A DNA stretch of 64,000 bases. It comes from Elephas maximus indicus. Lineage: Eukaryota; Chordata; Mammalia; Proboscidea; Elephantidae. Made by a program: the position numbers and the translations under genes. The DNA lies in NCBI RefSeq assembly GCF_024166365.1, contig NC_064843.1, positions 58,490,532 to 58,554,531 of the forward strand, given 5' to 3'. Under the pieces are notes generated by a model. The model saw nothing but the letters and a program-made list of their open reading frames with translations. It ran no database searches and was not told where the DNA came from. Position 1 is the first letter of the stretch; the number at the start of each line of letters is the position of its first letter. Shown one piece after another: positions 1 to 12,500 of this stretch.

Positions 1-1056
1 TGTGGCCTGCATCCAATACATATATGGACCTTCAGGCAAAGCTTACAGCTTGCTCTGGATCCTACATTTGGCTCGTCATCATCTGACCTCTGGTTCTTGG
101 GAATTGAGCCAGTGGCCAGCCTCTTACCTAATGATCTTAGAATTCATTGGCTTCCGTAACCTGTGAGCCAAGAGCCTACTGTCTTACCTGCTGATCTTGG
201 GGTCATCAGCGGCTGCAGTTAGGAGTCAGGAGAGTCAGGAGAAGCCTCCAGCCTGACACCTGACCCACAGACTTGAGACTTGCCAGCCTCTACACCCACG
301 TGTAAATAAAAAAAAAGATTGAGGTTGTCAAGGATTTCACTTTACTTGGATCCACAATCAACGCCCATGGAAGCAGTGGTCAAGAAATCAAAAGACACAT
401 TGCAATGGGAAAATCCGATGCAAGAGATCTCTTTAAAGTGTTAAAAAGCAAAGATGTCAACTTGAGGACTAAGGTTCACCCGACCCAAACCATGGTGTTT
501 TCAATTGCCTCATATGCAGGCAAAAGCTGGACAACGAATAAGGAAGACCGAAGAAGAATTGACGCCTTCGAATTGTGGAGTTGGAGAATATTAAATACAC
601 CATGAACTGCCAAAAGAATGAACACACCTGGCTTGGAAGAAGTACAACCAGGAAGCTCCTCAGAAGCAAGGATGGTGAAACTACGTCTCACAGACTCTGA
701 ACATGTTGTCAGGAGGGATCAGTCTCTGGAGAAGGACATCATGCTTGGTAAAGGGTCAGCGAAAAAGAAGAAGACCCTCACCGAGGTGGACTGACACAGT
801 GGCTGCAACAATGGTCTCAAGCATAGCAACAATTGTGAGGATGGCACAGGACCAGGCAGTGTTTTGATCTATTGTGTCCAGGGTCACTATGAGCCAGAAC
901 CAACTCGATGGCACCTAACAACAACAACTATGTGAGCCATTGCCTTGAGATGATAAATCTCTCTCTCTATATATGTATGTGTGTATATATGTTTGTGTGT
1001 GTGTACACACACACACTTCACTGGTTTTGCTTCTATAGAGAACCCACCCTAAGACA
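1..1056 (+). mobile_element. ERVL-type LTR, 5'-truncated by the window, split by an RTE
   Basis: Positions 1-308 and about 928-1056 align with the fuller LTR copies at 5895 and 11934 (shared TGTGGCCTGC, GACTTGCCAGCC and terminal CCTAAGACA). An RTE 3' fragment fills the gap. Confidence 0.75.
309..927 (+). mobile_element. RTE LINE 3' fragment inside the LTR
   Basis: It carries the end of the reverse-transcriptase ORF and the RTE 3' tail ending GGCACCTAACAACAACAAC. The coding part is frameshifted and inactive. Confidence 0.85.
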
Positions 1057-1087
1057 CATACAGAGAAATGAATACATCATAAGAGGA

Positions 1088-1623
1088 TGTCTTAGGCTGG
1101 GTTCTCTAGAGAAGCAAACCCAGTAAAGCATATAAATACATACATAGAGAGATTTATATCAAGGAAATGGCTTATGCGGTTATAGAAGCTGGAATATCCC
1201 AAGTCCATGGGTCAGGTTGGAGGCTTCTCCTGATTCACATAACCACAGGGGCTGGTTAACCTAAGATTGGCAAGGCTCTTTCTCACAAGCTGTGAAGACC
1301 GGCAAATCCCAAATCAGCAGGAAAGCTGCTAGCTCAAGTTCCAAGAACTGGAGGTCAGACAAACAGGAGCCAGCTGCAGGACCTGGAGCAAGCAAAAGCC
1401 CACGAGAAAGTCCACTTATATTGGATGCAGTCCACACCCCCAAAGAAACTCCCTGTCAGCTGATTGGCTAGTCACAGCAGATCCCATCATGGAGGCGATC
1501 ACATTATTTCAAATCTCATCATGGAAGTGATCACACCATTATACACTGCCAAACTACATCATAAATGTCAAGCCACTTAGAATTATGGCCCAGCCAAGTT
1601 GACACATAACCCTAATGATCACA
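1088..1623 (-). mobile_element. ERVL-type solo LTR, antisense
   Basis: It begins TGTCTTAGGCTGGG and ends ATGATCACA on the + strand, the reverse of the LTR copies at 5895 and 11934. A 5-bp duplication GAGGA flanks it (1083-1087 and 1624-1628), as expected for ERVL integration. Confidence 0.85.
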
Positions 1624-2845
1624 GAGGATAACTCAACAAATTTCCACAAACTGAGCACAGTCTTGTAACCATCACACAGATCAAGAATCTGAACATGACC
1701 AGTCCCCTAGCTTCCAGTCACAACCCCCCTAAGGATAACCACTACCCTGATTTCTAACTCCCTATATTAGTTTCATGGTGTGGGTTATATTAGTTTCATA
1801 AGGGTTTCACTCCGCCGCTATTCATAAGGTTTTGGAGAAAAGATTGAAGTTGTCAAGGATTTCATTTTACTTGGATCCACAATCAACAGCATGGAAGTAG
1901 CAGTCAAGAAATCAAAAGACACATTGCATTGGGCAAAGCTGCTGCAAAGGACCTCTTCAAAGTGTTGAAGAGCAAAGATGTCGCCCTGATGACTGAGGTG
2001 CACCTGATCCAAGCCATGATATTTTCAATCACATCATATGCATGTGAAAGCTGGACAATGAATAAGGAAGACCAAAGAAGAATTGACGCCTTTGAGTTGT
2101 GGTGTTGGTGAAGAATATTGAATATACCATGGACTGCCAAAAGAACGAACAAATCTGTCTTAGAAGAAGTGAAACCAGAATGCTCCTTAGAAGCAAGGAT
2201 GGTGCAACTGCGTCTTACATATTTTGGACATGTCGTCAGGAGGGATCAGTCCCTGGAGAAGGACGTCATGCTTGGCAGAGTACAGGGTCAGCGGAAAAGA
2301 GAAAGACCCTCAACGAGGTGGATTGACACAGTGGCTGCAGCAATGAGGTCAAGCATAACAACGACTGTAAGGATGGCGCAGGACCGGGCAGTGTTTCGTT
2401 CTGTCGTGCACGGGGTCGCTATCAGTCGGAACTGACTCGACGGCACCTAACAACAACAACATATTAGTTTTGCCTGTTTTTTGTACTCTTTATAAATGGA
2501 AACATATTGGCTTCTTTTGCTCAATATTGTATTTGTGTGATCCATCCATATTGTTGCTTGCCATTGCGAATCATTCATTTTCATTGAGATATAGGATTTT
2601 GTGTGAATACACTACAATTTAAAAATTCATTCTTATATTGACAGACATTTGGGTAGTTTCTGGCATGGGGCTATTATGAATTGTGCTGCAATAGGTATTT
2701 TTGCCCATAACTTTTGGTGAACATACGTATACATTTCTGTTAGGTATACACCTAGAGGGGAAAGTACTGTATCATAGAGATTGCATATGTTCATTTTTAG
2801 TCAATACTGCTAAATGGCTATCTAAAGTGGTTACATTGCCATTTA
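1624..2845 (-). mobile_element. Old L1M fragment (antisense), interrupted by RTE
   Basis: Positions 1624-1796 and 2461-2845 read like the antisense 3' region of an ancient mammalian L1 (for example GACATTTGGGTAGTTTCTGG). The RTE at 1797-2460 sits within it. Confidence 0.55.
1797..2460 (+). mobile_element. RTE LINE 3' copy with inverted 5' segment
   Basis: Positions of about 1836-2460 are the sense 3' end, with tail GGCACCTAACAACAACAAC. The preceding 1800-1834 matches the RTE 5' region in reverse (CTATTCATAAGG). A 10-bp duplication ATATTAGTTT flanks the whole (1787-1796 and 2461-2470), so it entered as one unit. Confidence 0.8.
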
Positions 2846-2855
2846 TTTTTTTGTT

Positions 2856-3703
2856 GTTTTTTTTTTTCACTTTTCATAATTTATTTTATTTTTGTTGTGC
2901 TGTTGAGAATATATACAACAGAACTTACACCAATTCAAAAATTTCTACATGTACAATTCGGTAACATTAATTACATTCTTTGAGTTGTGTAACCACTCTC
3001 ACCCTCCTTTTCCGAGTTGTTCCTCTCCCATTAACATAAACTCACTGCCCCATAAGTTTCCTATCAAATCTCTCAAGTTGCTGTTGCCAGTTTGATCCCA
3101 TATAGAGAGATCTTAACAGAGCACAATGCTCAAGACAGACATTTTTTCTAGTTAAGCTAAACTATTGTTTGGTTTTAAGAAGACTTCAGGAGATGTTTTT
3201 AGTTTAAGGTTTAAAGATCATCTTAGGGCAATAGCTTCAGGGTTCATCCAGCTTCCATGGATCCAGAAAGTATGGATTCCATGAGAATTTTAAATTCCGT
3301 TCTGCAATTTCCTCATTTTGATCAGGATTCTTCTATGAAATCTTTGATGCAAATGTTCAGTAGTGGTAGCTGGGCGCTATCCAGTTCTCCTGGTCTCACG
3401 GCAAAGGAAACAGTTATTCATGGAGGCAATTAGCCATACGTTCAATTTTTCCTTTCTATTCCTGGCTCTACTTCTTCCTCTGCTGCTCCAGGTGAATTGA
3501 GACCAATTGTATTTGTATGGCTACGTGCTAGCTTTTTAGACCCCAGGCACTACACTATGAGCTAGGACATAGAACAGAAGCACTAAATGCATTAATAGTC
3601 CAATTAGCTGAGATGTCCCATGAAACCATGACCCTAAACCTTCAAACCAAGGAACCGAACCCCATGAGATGTTTGGGTATACATAAGCAGCCTCAGCAGC
3701 TAC
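2856..3703 (-). mobile_element. L1 3' UTR, antisense
   Basis: It begins with a T-run, the reverse of an L1 A-tail. It shares the AGCTGGGC...ATC block with the L1 3' UTR that follows recognisable L1 ORF2 at 17.8-19.3 kb. Confidence 0.7.
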
Positions 3704-4395
3704 TCTTTTTTTTTTTTTTTTGTCATTGTTGTAAATATATCTTAGTTATCTAGAGCTACTATAACAGAAACACATCAAATGGATGGCTTTAACAAACAAG
3801 TTTATTTTTTTTTAGAAGGCTAGAAATCCGAATTCAAGGTGCCGATTCTGGGGGAAGGCTTTCTCTCTGTCTGCCCTGGGGGAAGGTCCTTGTCTCTTCT
3901 CAGCTCCTATTCCTCTGCTCCTTGGTGATCTACCTGTGGCATGGCATCTCTCCTCCCCCGTCTCTGCTTGCTTCTCTGTGCCTAATTAGCTTGGTTTACA
4001 TCTCATAGGTGACTGGCTTAGGACACACCTTACACTGATATGACCTCATTAATTTAATAAAGAAAACCCTATTCCCGGATAGAATTATTTCTACAAGTAT
4101 AGAGGTTAGGAATTACTACACATATTTTGGGGGGCCACAGTTCAATCCATAACAATATCTATCACACGACTTTTGCCAATTCAACTTTTTATAGGTATAC
4201 AACTTATTGACAGCAATTACATTCATTGGCTGTGCAACCCTACCCTTAATCAATGAGGTTTTTCCATCACCATAAACCGAAACTCAGTACTCCGTAAGCA
4301 AGAACTCCTTTCTCCCACCTTGTTCCTGCTCCCTATAACCATAAATAAACACATTTATATGTCTCTTGAAGCTGGCCTCAGCCCCAGGAAGTGAA
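3704..4395 (-). mobile_element. Second L1 3' end, antisense, split by a solo LTR
   Basis: A poly(T) tract at about 3704 and the AT-rich 3' UTR are interrupted at 3742 and resume at 4155. Similar 3' ends occur at 2856, 26480 and 56285. Confidence 0.6.
3742..4154 (-). mobile_element. MaLR-like solo LTR, antisense
   Basis: The reverse strand begins TGTTATGGATTGAACTGTGG. It is flanked by ATATC at 3737-3741 and 4155-4159. Structure resembles MLT1/MST-type LTRs. Confidence 0.7.
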
Positions 4396-4471
4396 ACCAA
4401 GCCCTGGGTTGCAATAATCATTTTATAACCTTATCTGGCTTGAAGTTCCTGGGGTCTTGGGAGGGAGACCA

Positions 4472-4682
4472 AAACCAAACCAAACTTGTTGCCATCGAGT
4501 TGATTCAGACTCATAGTGACCCTATAGGACAGAGTAGAAATGCCCCAAAGGACTTCCAAGGCTGTAAATCTTTATGGGAGCAGACTGCCACATCTTTCTC
4601 CTACTGAGCAGCCGGTGGGTTCAAACTGCCGACGTTTTGGTTAGCAGCCAAGCACTTAACCACTGAACAACAAGGGGTCCTT
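4472..4682 (-). mobile_element. AfroSINE, antisense
   Basis: It has the reverse SINE 3' end (CCATCGAGTTGATTCAGACTC) and the tRNA-like head near GGTTAGCAGCCAAGCAC. This is the longer subtype with a central insert (AGCAGACTGCCACATCTTTC). Confidence 0.85.
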
Positions 4683-5894
4683 GGAGAGGGGACAGGCAGA
4701 GGTAATTTCCTCTCTGAAGACTCAGCTCCTCCGATGGGAAACTGAGGGTGGGTCTGCACCAATACCACACAGATACAGATTCGTTGGCAGAGCCAGGCTA
4801 GGCCCAGTCTCCAAGCCCAGCATTTTCCACTACAGACTCCTGAATATGGCCCAGGTCCAAAAGTTCACAAGGAAAACAGGCTGTGACTATATTGGGGGAC
4901 AGGGGTTCAGAATAAGGGACAAGAGCCAGAGCTGTGAGTTCAGGAGGGGAAAGAGGCAGGAGAGAGAAACTTGGACACACTACAGATGTCTCAGTGCTGG
5001 AGAAGTCAGAGGCACCTGGAGCTGAATAGATGAATAGAATTCTCTGTCAGGTCAACAGTCTGAGCAAAGAAGCAGCCAGGAGTTTCTCCCTTCCATTCGC
5101 CTTATCTTTTAACACTGCTTATTGATGGAGCTGACGTTAACTCAAGCCTCCTGAAATAACACAGGGGCTTGTCCCCATCCAACTCAAACAATGAACTTGA
5201 AGCTACCACGACATTAGGTCAGACCATCACTCATTTTGCTCAGGTGTGCCTTTGTACAAATCCTGGTCCTGCCAAGCCTGGGAGGTCATTTCCAGGAACA
5301 ATAGTGGCCAGTCCACCTCGTGGCAAGCAAGCAGGCAGCAGAGGAAGGAACATGTTGCAAGAATCAAGGCAAAGCAAGAAGAATGAGTGAACTGCCAAAC
5401 TTTAGAGCTGGCTGGAAACTTAGAACAATCTAGCACAATCCTTTCCCAAATCATGGGTTCAACTTACTTAGCTTCTCTGTACCTCAGTTTCATTTCTTCG
5501 TTTATAAAATGGGAATATGCCTCTAGTGGATGCTGTCGATGCTCTACCTTCATCCCTTACACTCTTGACCATTTCCACGTACACTGGCCCAGGGTCCCTT
5601 TGCCTGGGGGCTTTCTCTAGCAGCAAGGACCCACTCAGCCTGTGTGCTTAAAAGTGCTGGAGAATCAACATGCCCCAAGAGCAACTCTCAACCAAAACTA
5701 TAAATGGTCTATAAATGCTCCAGCTCCTGAGGGGCAAGAAAACTCTGCAGTGCATGTTGTATACTGTCTCCCATTATTCCTCAGCAGGACTGAGCTTCAT
5801 TTGCCCACAATGATGATGTGCTTGATAATACATCCTGTGTAGGCTGCCCTCCCTTCCCTGTCTCACTTCCCCACTTCTCCCTGGGAACACTTCC
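4683..5894. other. Intergenic stretch without recognised gene
   Basis: I see no gene. A MIR-like core (CCTCAGTTTCATTTC... then AAAATGGG) lies at about 5450-5520. The rest is unassigned. Confidence 0.5.
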
Positions 5895-6440
5895 TGTATG
5901 GTTAATGTTTTGTGTCAGCTTGCCTATGTTATGATTCTCAGTGGTTTGGCAAACACTGGACTGATTGCTTTTACATAATGTAATGTAATATAATCACTTC
6001 CATGATGAAATCTGCTATGAGCAGCCAATCAGTTGAAAAGGGAGTTTCTTGGGGGTGTGGCCTGCCTCCAGTATATAAATGGATGTTCCATCAAGGCTCA
6101 CTGTCATTCTGGATCCTGCATCTGACTTGTCATCATCTGACTCCCAGTTCTTGGAATGTGAGCCAGCAACCTACCACTTGTCCTGCAGAATCTGGTGTTC
6201 ACCAACTCTAGCAGCCCCATGAGCCAGCAGCCTCCCATTTGACCTGCTGATCTTGGGTTCATCAGACCTCGCATCCACTGAGTGAGGAGAAGCCTCCAGC
6301 CTGACGTCTGACCCATAGATTTTGAGGCTTGCCAGCCACCACAACTGCATGAACCATTTCCTTGAGTTAAATCTCTTTATATATATTTATACACATACGT
6401 TTCACTGGTTTTGCTCCTCTAGAGAACCCAGCCTAAGACA
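5895..6440 (+). mobile_element. ERVL-type 5' LTR
   Basis: It runs from TGTATGGTTAATG to CCTAAGACA with a TATAAA-like box near 6073. It is followed directly by gag-like internal sequence, so it is probably the 5' LTR of the remnant that follows. Confidence 0.75.
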
Positions 6441-8043
6441 TCTGGGACTGAGAGTGATTTGAGAGGAACAAAATTGTAAGGATGAGTTTTCTAAATTGGT
6501 TCTCAAGTCTGGCTAGTCTTAAATGCACTGGTCGCTCTACCTCCTGAAGTAAAGAGGGCACTATCAATCCATGGCATGAGGTGCCAATAGAAACATGCAA
6601 AATATCACCACCAATGGATCAGATATTTGTGAGAAAAAAGGATGTGAGTGACTCCATATTTGATACTTTTCTACAATTTTGTCGAATGAGAACTATAAGT
6701 AAGCTGGTTGGTCTGTCCTACTTTCAGTTGACAAAGTGGTGAAAGAAACAGATGAGCTCAGGGCTTCAGAGTCACAGCTCAAGTCCTACACAAAAAACCT
6801 GAAAATTGCTACTTGTCCTTTGAAAGAAAGCCTTATTTCTTACAGTAACAGTGCTGTTACCGCCAAAAACCAAACCCAGAGTGTCTTAGGCTGGGTCCTC
6901 CAGAGAAGCAAAACCAGTAAAGCGTATAAATATATATAGAGAGATTTATATCAAGGAAATAGCTTGTGATTGTAGAGGTTGGAACATCCCAAGTCCTTGG
7001 ATCAGGATAGATGTCTTCCCCAGTTCATGGAGCTGCAGAAGCTGGTGAACCCAAGATGAGCAGGTAGGAGAGCAGAGCTCCTGCTCACAGGCTGTGACTG
7101 TCTAGGAATCCCCAAGGTCAGCAGGCAAGACCACAAGGTTTCTCCTGAGTCAAGTAGCTGCAGGGGCTGGTGAACCCAAGATAGGCAGGTCAGGGAGCAG
7201 GACTCTTGCTTGCAGGCTGTGAACAGCGATGAATCCCAAGATGGATGGGTAAGCTGCTAGCTCAGGTCCCAAGAGCCAGAGGTCAGAAAAGAGACAGCTG
7301 CTGGATCCAGAAGAAGCCAACCACCCTTGCAAGGTGAGCAGGAAGGAAGTAGATGGCAGTAGGCAGAGAGATGAAGGCGGGTGGGGGGGTGAGCTACCGC
7401 AGGCCCCACCCCACCGGCAGGTACCACTCAGCAGACTCCATCATGGGGGTGATCACATATCAAATTTCGACAGGTAAGTGATCACAACATTATACAACTG
7501 CCAAAACACTGAGAATCATGGCCTAGCCAAGTTGACACACAATTTTAACCATCGCACAGAGTCTTGGCTGGATTACAATGCCAAATGAATTCCCAAACTT
7601 GAATGGTGTCTGAAGTTAAAGTGAGGGCATTAATTGGGAAGAAATGGGATCCTGAAACTAGGGATGGGGACATATGGGCAGATAATCAGGAAGCTGGGGA
7701 CTCTGAGACCCTAAATTCTGTTGAATCATTCCTGCCAACAGAAACATCCCTCTTACTCCCATCTGAAAAGATTACTCCGTCTTTGTCTGCTAAATCATCC
7801 TCCCTAGTAAAACCATTATCGGTTCCACCCCATAAGATGAGATTAACCCAGCTGGGCCTGAAGATTCTGTGTCTAAGATACAGCCTGGGGAGGCGCCTGG
7901 GGCTTAGCCTGGAGCAGTGCCTGAGGCAGATGCCTTATAAGACATTGCTGAGTGTTCCCAGGACCCACATCCACAACCCATTTTTGCTTTTAGACCTAGA
8001 ACTAGACTTAAGACCCAATGAGCATCAAGAAGTGAAGTACGAA
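6441..8043 (+). pseudogene. Decayed ERVL-like internal region with gag remnant
   Basis: After the LTR, 6441-6881 holds a leader and a short coiled-coil-like reading frame, and 7557-8043 holds a second frame of about 148 residues from 7603. Together they resemble the gag-type internal region of ERVL/MaLR elements. This assignment is from general memory and is not verified. An antisense solo LTR splits the two parts, and an antisense RTE cuts off the 3' side. It is an old, nonfunctional copy. Confidence 0.45.
6882..7556 (-). mobile_element. ERVL-type solo LTR, antisense, inside the ERV remnant
   Basis: It starts TGTCTTAGGCTGGG and ends ACCATCGCA on the + strand, flanked by CAGAG at 6877-6881 and 7557-7561. 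At 675 bp it is longer than its relatives because of an internal partial duplication (two GGTGAACCCAAGAT blocks near 7044 and 7169). Confidence 0.85.
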
Positions 8044-8046
8044 TTG

Positions 8047-10606
8047 TGACTCAGTCTTCCTTATTCATTGTCCAACTTTCACACGCATATGATGCAATTG
8101 AAAATACCATGGCTTGGGTCAGGCGCACCTTAGTCTTCAAGGTGACATCTTTGTTTTTTACCCCTTTAAAGAGGACTTTTGCAGCAGATTTGCCAACGCA
8201 ATGCGTCTCTACATTTCTTGACTGCTGCTTCCATGGCTGTTGATTGTGGATCCAAGTAAAATGAAATCCTTGACAACTTCAATCTTTTCTCCATTTATTA
8301 TGATGTTGCTTATTGGTCCAGTTGTGAGGATTTTTGTTTTCTTTATGTTGAGGTGTAATCCATATGGAAGGCTGTGGTCTTTGATCTTCATCAGTAAGTG
8401 CTTCTTGTCCTCTTCATTTTCAGCAAGCAAGGTTGTGTCATCTGCATAACGAAGGTTGTTAATGAGTCTTCCTCCAATCCCAAAGCCCGGTTCTTCTTCA
8501 TACAGCCCAGCTTCTCAGATTATTTGCTCAGCATACAGATTGAATAGGCTCCATCTGACATCAGGAATGATATCCCTGGTTCCACGTCCTCTTCTGACTC
8601 CCACCTGAATTTCTGGCAGTTCCCTGTAGATATACTGCTGCAGCCACTTTTGAATGATCTTCAGCAAAATTTTACTTGCCTATGGTATTAATGATATTGT
8701 TTGGTAATTTCTGCATTCGTTTGAATCACCTTCCTTGAGAACAGGCATAAATATGTATCTTTCCCAGCTGGTTGGCCAGGCAGCTGTCATCCAAATTTCT
8801 TCGCATAGTTGAGTGCAGAGCTGCATCTGTTTGTTGAAACATCTCAACTGGTATTCTGTCAATTCCTGAAGCCTAGTTTTTTCCCAGTACCTTCAGTGGA
8901 GCTTGGACTTCTTCCTTCAGTACCATCAGTGCCTGATCATATGCTGCCTTTTGAAATGGTTGAACATCGGGCTATTCTTTTTGGTATAATGACTCTTTAT
9001 TCTTTCCGTCTTCTTTTGAAGCTTCCTGCATTGTTTAATATTTTCTCTATGGAATCCTTCCCTATTGCAACTTGAGACTTGAATTTGTTCTTCAGTTCTT
9101 TCAGCTTGAGAAATGCCGAGTGTGTTCTTCTCTTTTGGTTTTCTCTCTCCAGCTCTTTACACATGCTGTTATAATACTTTACTTTGTCTTCTCGAACCAC
9201 CCTTTGAAATCTGCTCAGTTCTTTTACTTGATCATTTCTTCCTTTTGCTTTAGCTACTCAACATTCAAGAGCAAGTTTCAGAGTCTCTTCTGACATCCAT
9301 TTTGGTCTTATCTTTCTTTCTAGCCTTTTTAATGACCACTCGCTTTCTTCATGGATGATGTCTTTGATGTCATTCCACAACTTGTCTGGTCTTCAGTCGT
9401 CAGTGTTCAACGCATCAAATCTATTCTTGAGATGGTCTCTAAATTCAGGTGGGATATACTCAGTTGTATTTTAGCTCTCGCGGACTTGCTCTGATTTTCT
9501 TCAGTTTCAGGTTGAACTTGCATATGAGCAATTGATTGTCTGTTTCGCAGTCAGCTCCTGGCCTTGTTCTGATTGTTGATATTGAGCATTTCCATCATCT
9601 CTTTCCACAGATGTAGTCCATTTGATATCTGTGTATTCCATCTGGTGAGGTCAACATGTATAGTCGCTGTTTATGTTCATGAAAAAAGTACTTGCGATGA
9701 AGAAGTTGTTGGTCTTGCAAAATTCTATCATGCAATCTCCAGCATCGTTTCTATCAACAAGGCCGTATTTTCCAACATCTGATCCTTCTTCTTTGTTTCC
9801 AACTTTCCATTCCAATCACCGGTAATTATCAATGCATCCTGATTGCATGTTCCATCAATTTCAGACTGCAGAAGTTGGTAATAATCTTCAATTTCTTCAT
9901 CTTTGGCATTAGTAGTTAGTATATAAATTTGGATAGTAATTGTATTAACTGGTCTTCCTTGTAGACATGTAGATATTATCCTATCACTGACAGCATTGTA
10001 CTTCAGGATAGATCTTGAAATGTTCTTTTTGATGATGAATGCAACACCATTTCTCTTCAAGCTGTCATTCCTGGCATAGTAGATCATATGATTGTCCAAT
10101 GCAAAATGCCAATACCAGTCCATTTCAGCTCACTCATGCCTGGGATATTGATCTTTACGGGTTCCATTTCATTTTTGATGATTTCCAATTTTCCTAGATT
10201 CATACTTGGTACATTCCAGGTTCCAATTATTAATGGATGTTTGCAGCTGTTTATTCTCATTTTGAGTCATGCCACATTAGCAAATGAAGGTCCCAAAAGC
10301 TTGACTCCATCCGTGTCATTAAGGTGGATTCTACTTTGAAGAGGCAGCTTTTCCTCAGTCATATTTTGTGTGCCTGCCAACCTGAGGGGCTCGTCTTCTG
10401 GCACTATATCAGACAGTGTTCCACTGCTATTCATAAGGTTTTCACTGGCTAATGCTTTTCAGAAGTAGACTGCCCTGTCTTTCTTCCTCGTCTGTCTTAG
10501 CCTGGAAGCTAAGCTGAAACCTGTCTGCCATGGGTGATCCTGCTGGTATTTGAATACACGTGGCATAGCTCCCAGCATCACAGCAAGCACTACAAACTTA
10601 CAGACT
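8047..10606 (-). mobile_element. RTE LINE, antisense, 5' end to late RT, lacking its 3' tail
   Basis: In the minus sense it starts near 10606 with the RTE 5' leader, then the APE-type endonuclease (IITGDWNGKLETKK near 9790-9840), then reverse transcriptase (for example GLHLNIKKTKILTTGPISN near 8310-8380). It ends about 350 bases short of the usual tail. Stops and frameshifts break the ORF. Confidence 0.85.
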
Positions 10607-10611
10607 TGTAG

Positions 10612-11870
10612 GGGATATTAATGATATATCATAGTGCTCAATAATTTCTGCATTCAGTTGGATCACCTTTCTTTGGAATGGGCACAAATATGGATCTCTT
10701 CCAATCAGTTAGCCAGGTAGTTGTCTTCCAAATTTCTTGGCATAGATGAGTGAGCACCTCCAGTACTGCATCCATTTGCTGAAACATCTCAACTGGCATT
10801 CTGCCAATTCCTGGAGCCTTGTTTTTTGCCAATGCTTTCAGTGCAGCTTTGACTTCCTCCTTCAGTACCATTGGTTCTCGGTCTATGCTACCTCCTAAAA
10901 TGGTTGACTATCGATCAATTCTTTTTGGTACAGTGACTGTGTATTTCTTCCATCTTCCTTTGATGATTCCTGTGTCGTTCAATATTTTGCCCATAGAATC
11001 CTTCAAAATTGCAACTCATGGCTTAAAATTTTTCTTCAGTTCTTTCAGCTTGAGAAATGCAGAGTGTGTTCTTCCCTTTTGGTTTTCTAACTCCAGGCCT
11101 TTGCACATTTCATTATAATACTTCACTTTTTCTTCTGGAGTTGCCCTTTGAAATCTTCTGTTCAGCTCTTTCATTTCATTATTTCTTCCATTCGTTTTAG
11201 CTACTCTACATTCTAGAGTAAGTTTCAGAGTCTCTTCTGACGTCCACTTTGATCCTTTCTTTCTTTCCTGTCTTTTTTATAACCTTTTGCTTTCTTCATG
11301 TATGATGCCCTTGATGTCATCCCACAAATCATTTGATCATTGGTGTCCAATGTGTCAAATCTATTTTTGAGATTGTCTCTAAATTCAGGTAGGATATACA
11401 CAAGGTCATATTTTTGTTCTCTTGGGCTTGTTTTTCTTTCCTTCTGCTTCAACTTGAACTTGCTTATGAGCAATTGATGGTCTGTTCCACACTTGGCCAC
11501 TGGTCTTGTTCTGACTGATGATATTGAGCTTCTCCATTGCCTCTTTCCACAAATGTAGTTGTTTTCATTCCTGTGTATTCTATCCAGCAAGGTTCACATG
11601 TATAGTAGCCATTTGTGTTGTTGAAAAAAGGCATTTGCAATGAATAAGTCACCGTTGCAAAATTCTATCATGCAATTGTTGGCATCATTTCTATCACCAA
11701 GGTTATATCTTTCAACTTTCTATCCTTCTTTTTTGTTCCCAGTTTTGCATTCCAATCACCAGTAATTATCAATATATCTTGATTGAATGTTTGGTCAGTT
11801 TCAGACTGCTGCAGAAGTTGGTAAAAATCTTCAATTTCTTCATCTTTGGCATTATTGGTTGAATAGTTGT
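10612..11870 (-). mobile_element. RTE LINE internal fragment, antisense
   Basis: It covers the same region as 8680-9920 of the neighbouring copy (late endonuclease to early RT) but lacks both ends. It is a separate copy and is inactive. Confidence 0.8.
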
Positions 11871-11933
11871 TTTTTAGAGATTACATTTGATTCAAGGAGA
11901 TGTGTACAGATGTCAAGTTTACAAGAGGTAAAC

Positions 11934-12500
11934 TGTGATGGTTAATTTCATGTGTCAGCTTGGCTAGGCTATGATTCTCAGTGCTTTGGCAGACATTGGA
12001 CTGATTGCTCTTCTATTATGTAGTATAATGTAGTCACCCCAGGATGATACCTGATATAATGTAATCATCTCCACGACAAGATCTGCTATGAGCAGCCAAT
12101 CACTTAAAAAGGGAGTTTCCCTGGGGTTGTGGCCTGCCTCCAGTATATAAATGGATGGATGTTCCAGCAAGTTTCATTCTCATTCTAGATCCTGCACTTG
12201 ACTCATCATCATTTGACTTCTGGTTCTTGGGACATTTGCCAGCAGCCTGCTGCCTGATCTGCAGAATTTGGAATTCGCCAGCCCTAGCCTCCTTGTAAGC
12301 CAGCAGCCTGATTTTTGGATTCATCAGCCCCTGCATTCATGTGAGTTAGGAGAAGCTGCCAGCCTGTCACCTGACCCATGAATTTTGGGACTTGCCAGCC
12401 TCCACAACTGTGTGAACCATTTCCTTGAATTAAATCTCTCCATATGTATTTATATTTTTTTCCACTGGTTTTGCTTCTCTGGACAACCCAGCCTAAGACA
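11934..12500 (+). mobile_element. ERVL-type LTR
   Basis: It runs from TGTGATGGTTAATTTCATGT to CCTAAGACA and shares AGCAGCCAATCA, GGGAGTTTC and TATATAAATGG with the copy at 5895. No adjoining internal region is recognised. Confidence 0.8.
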
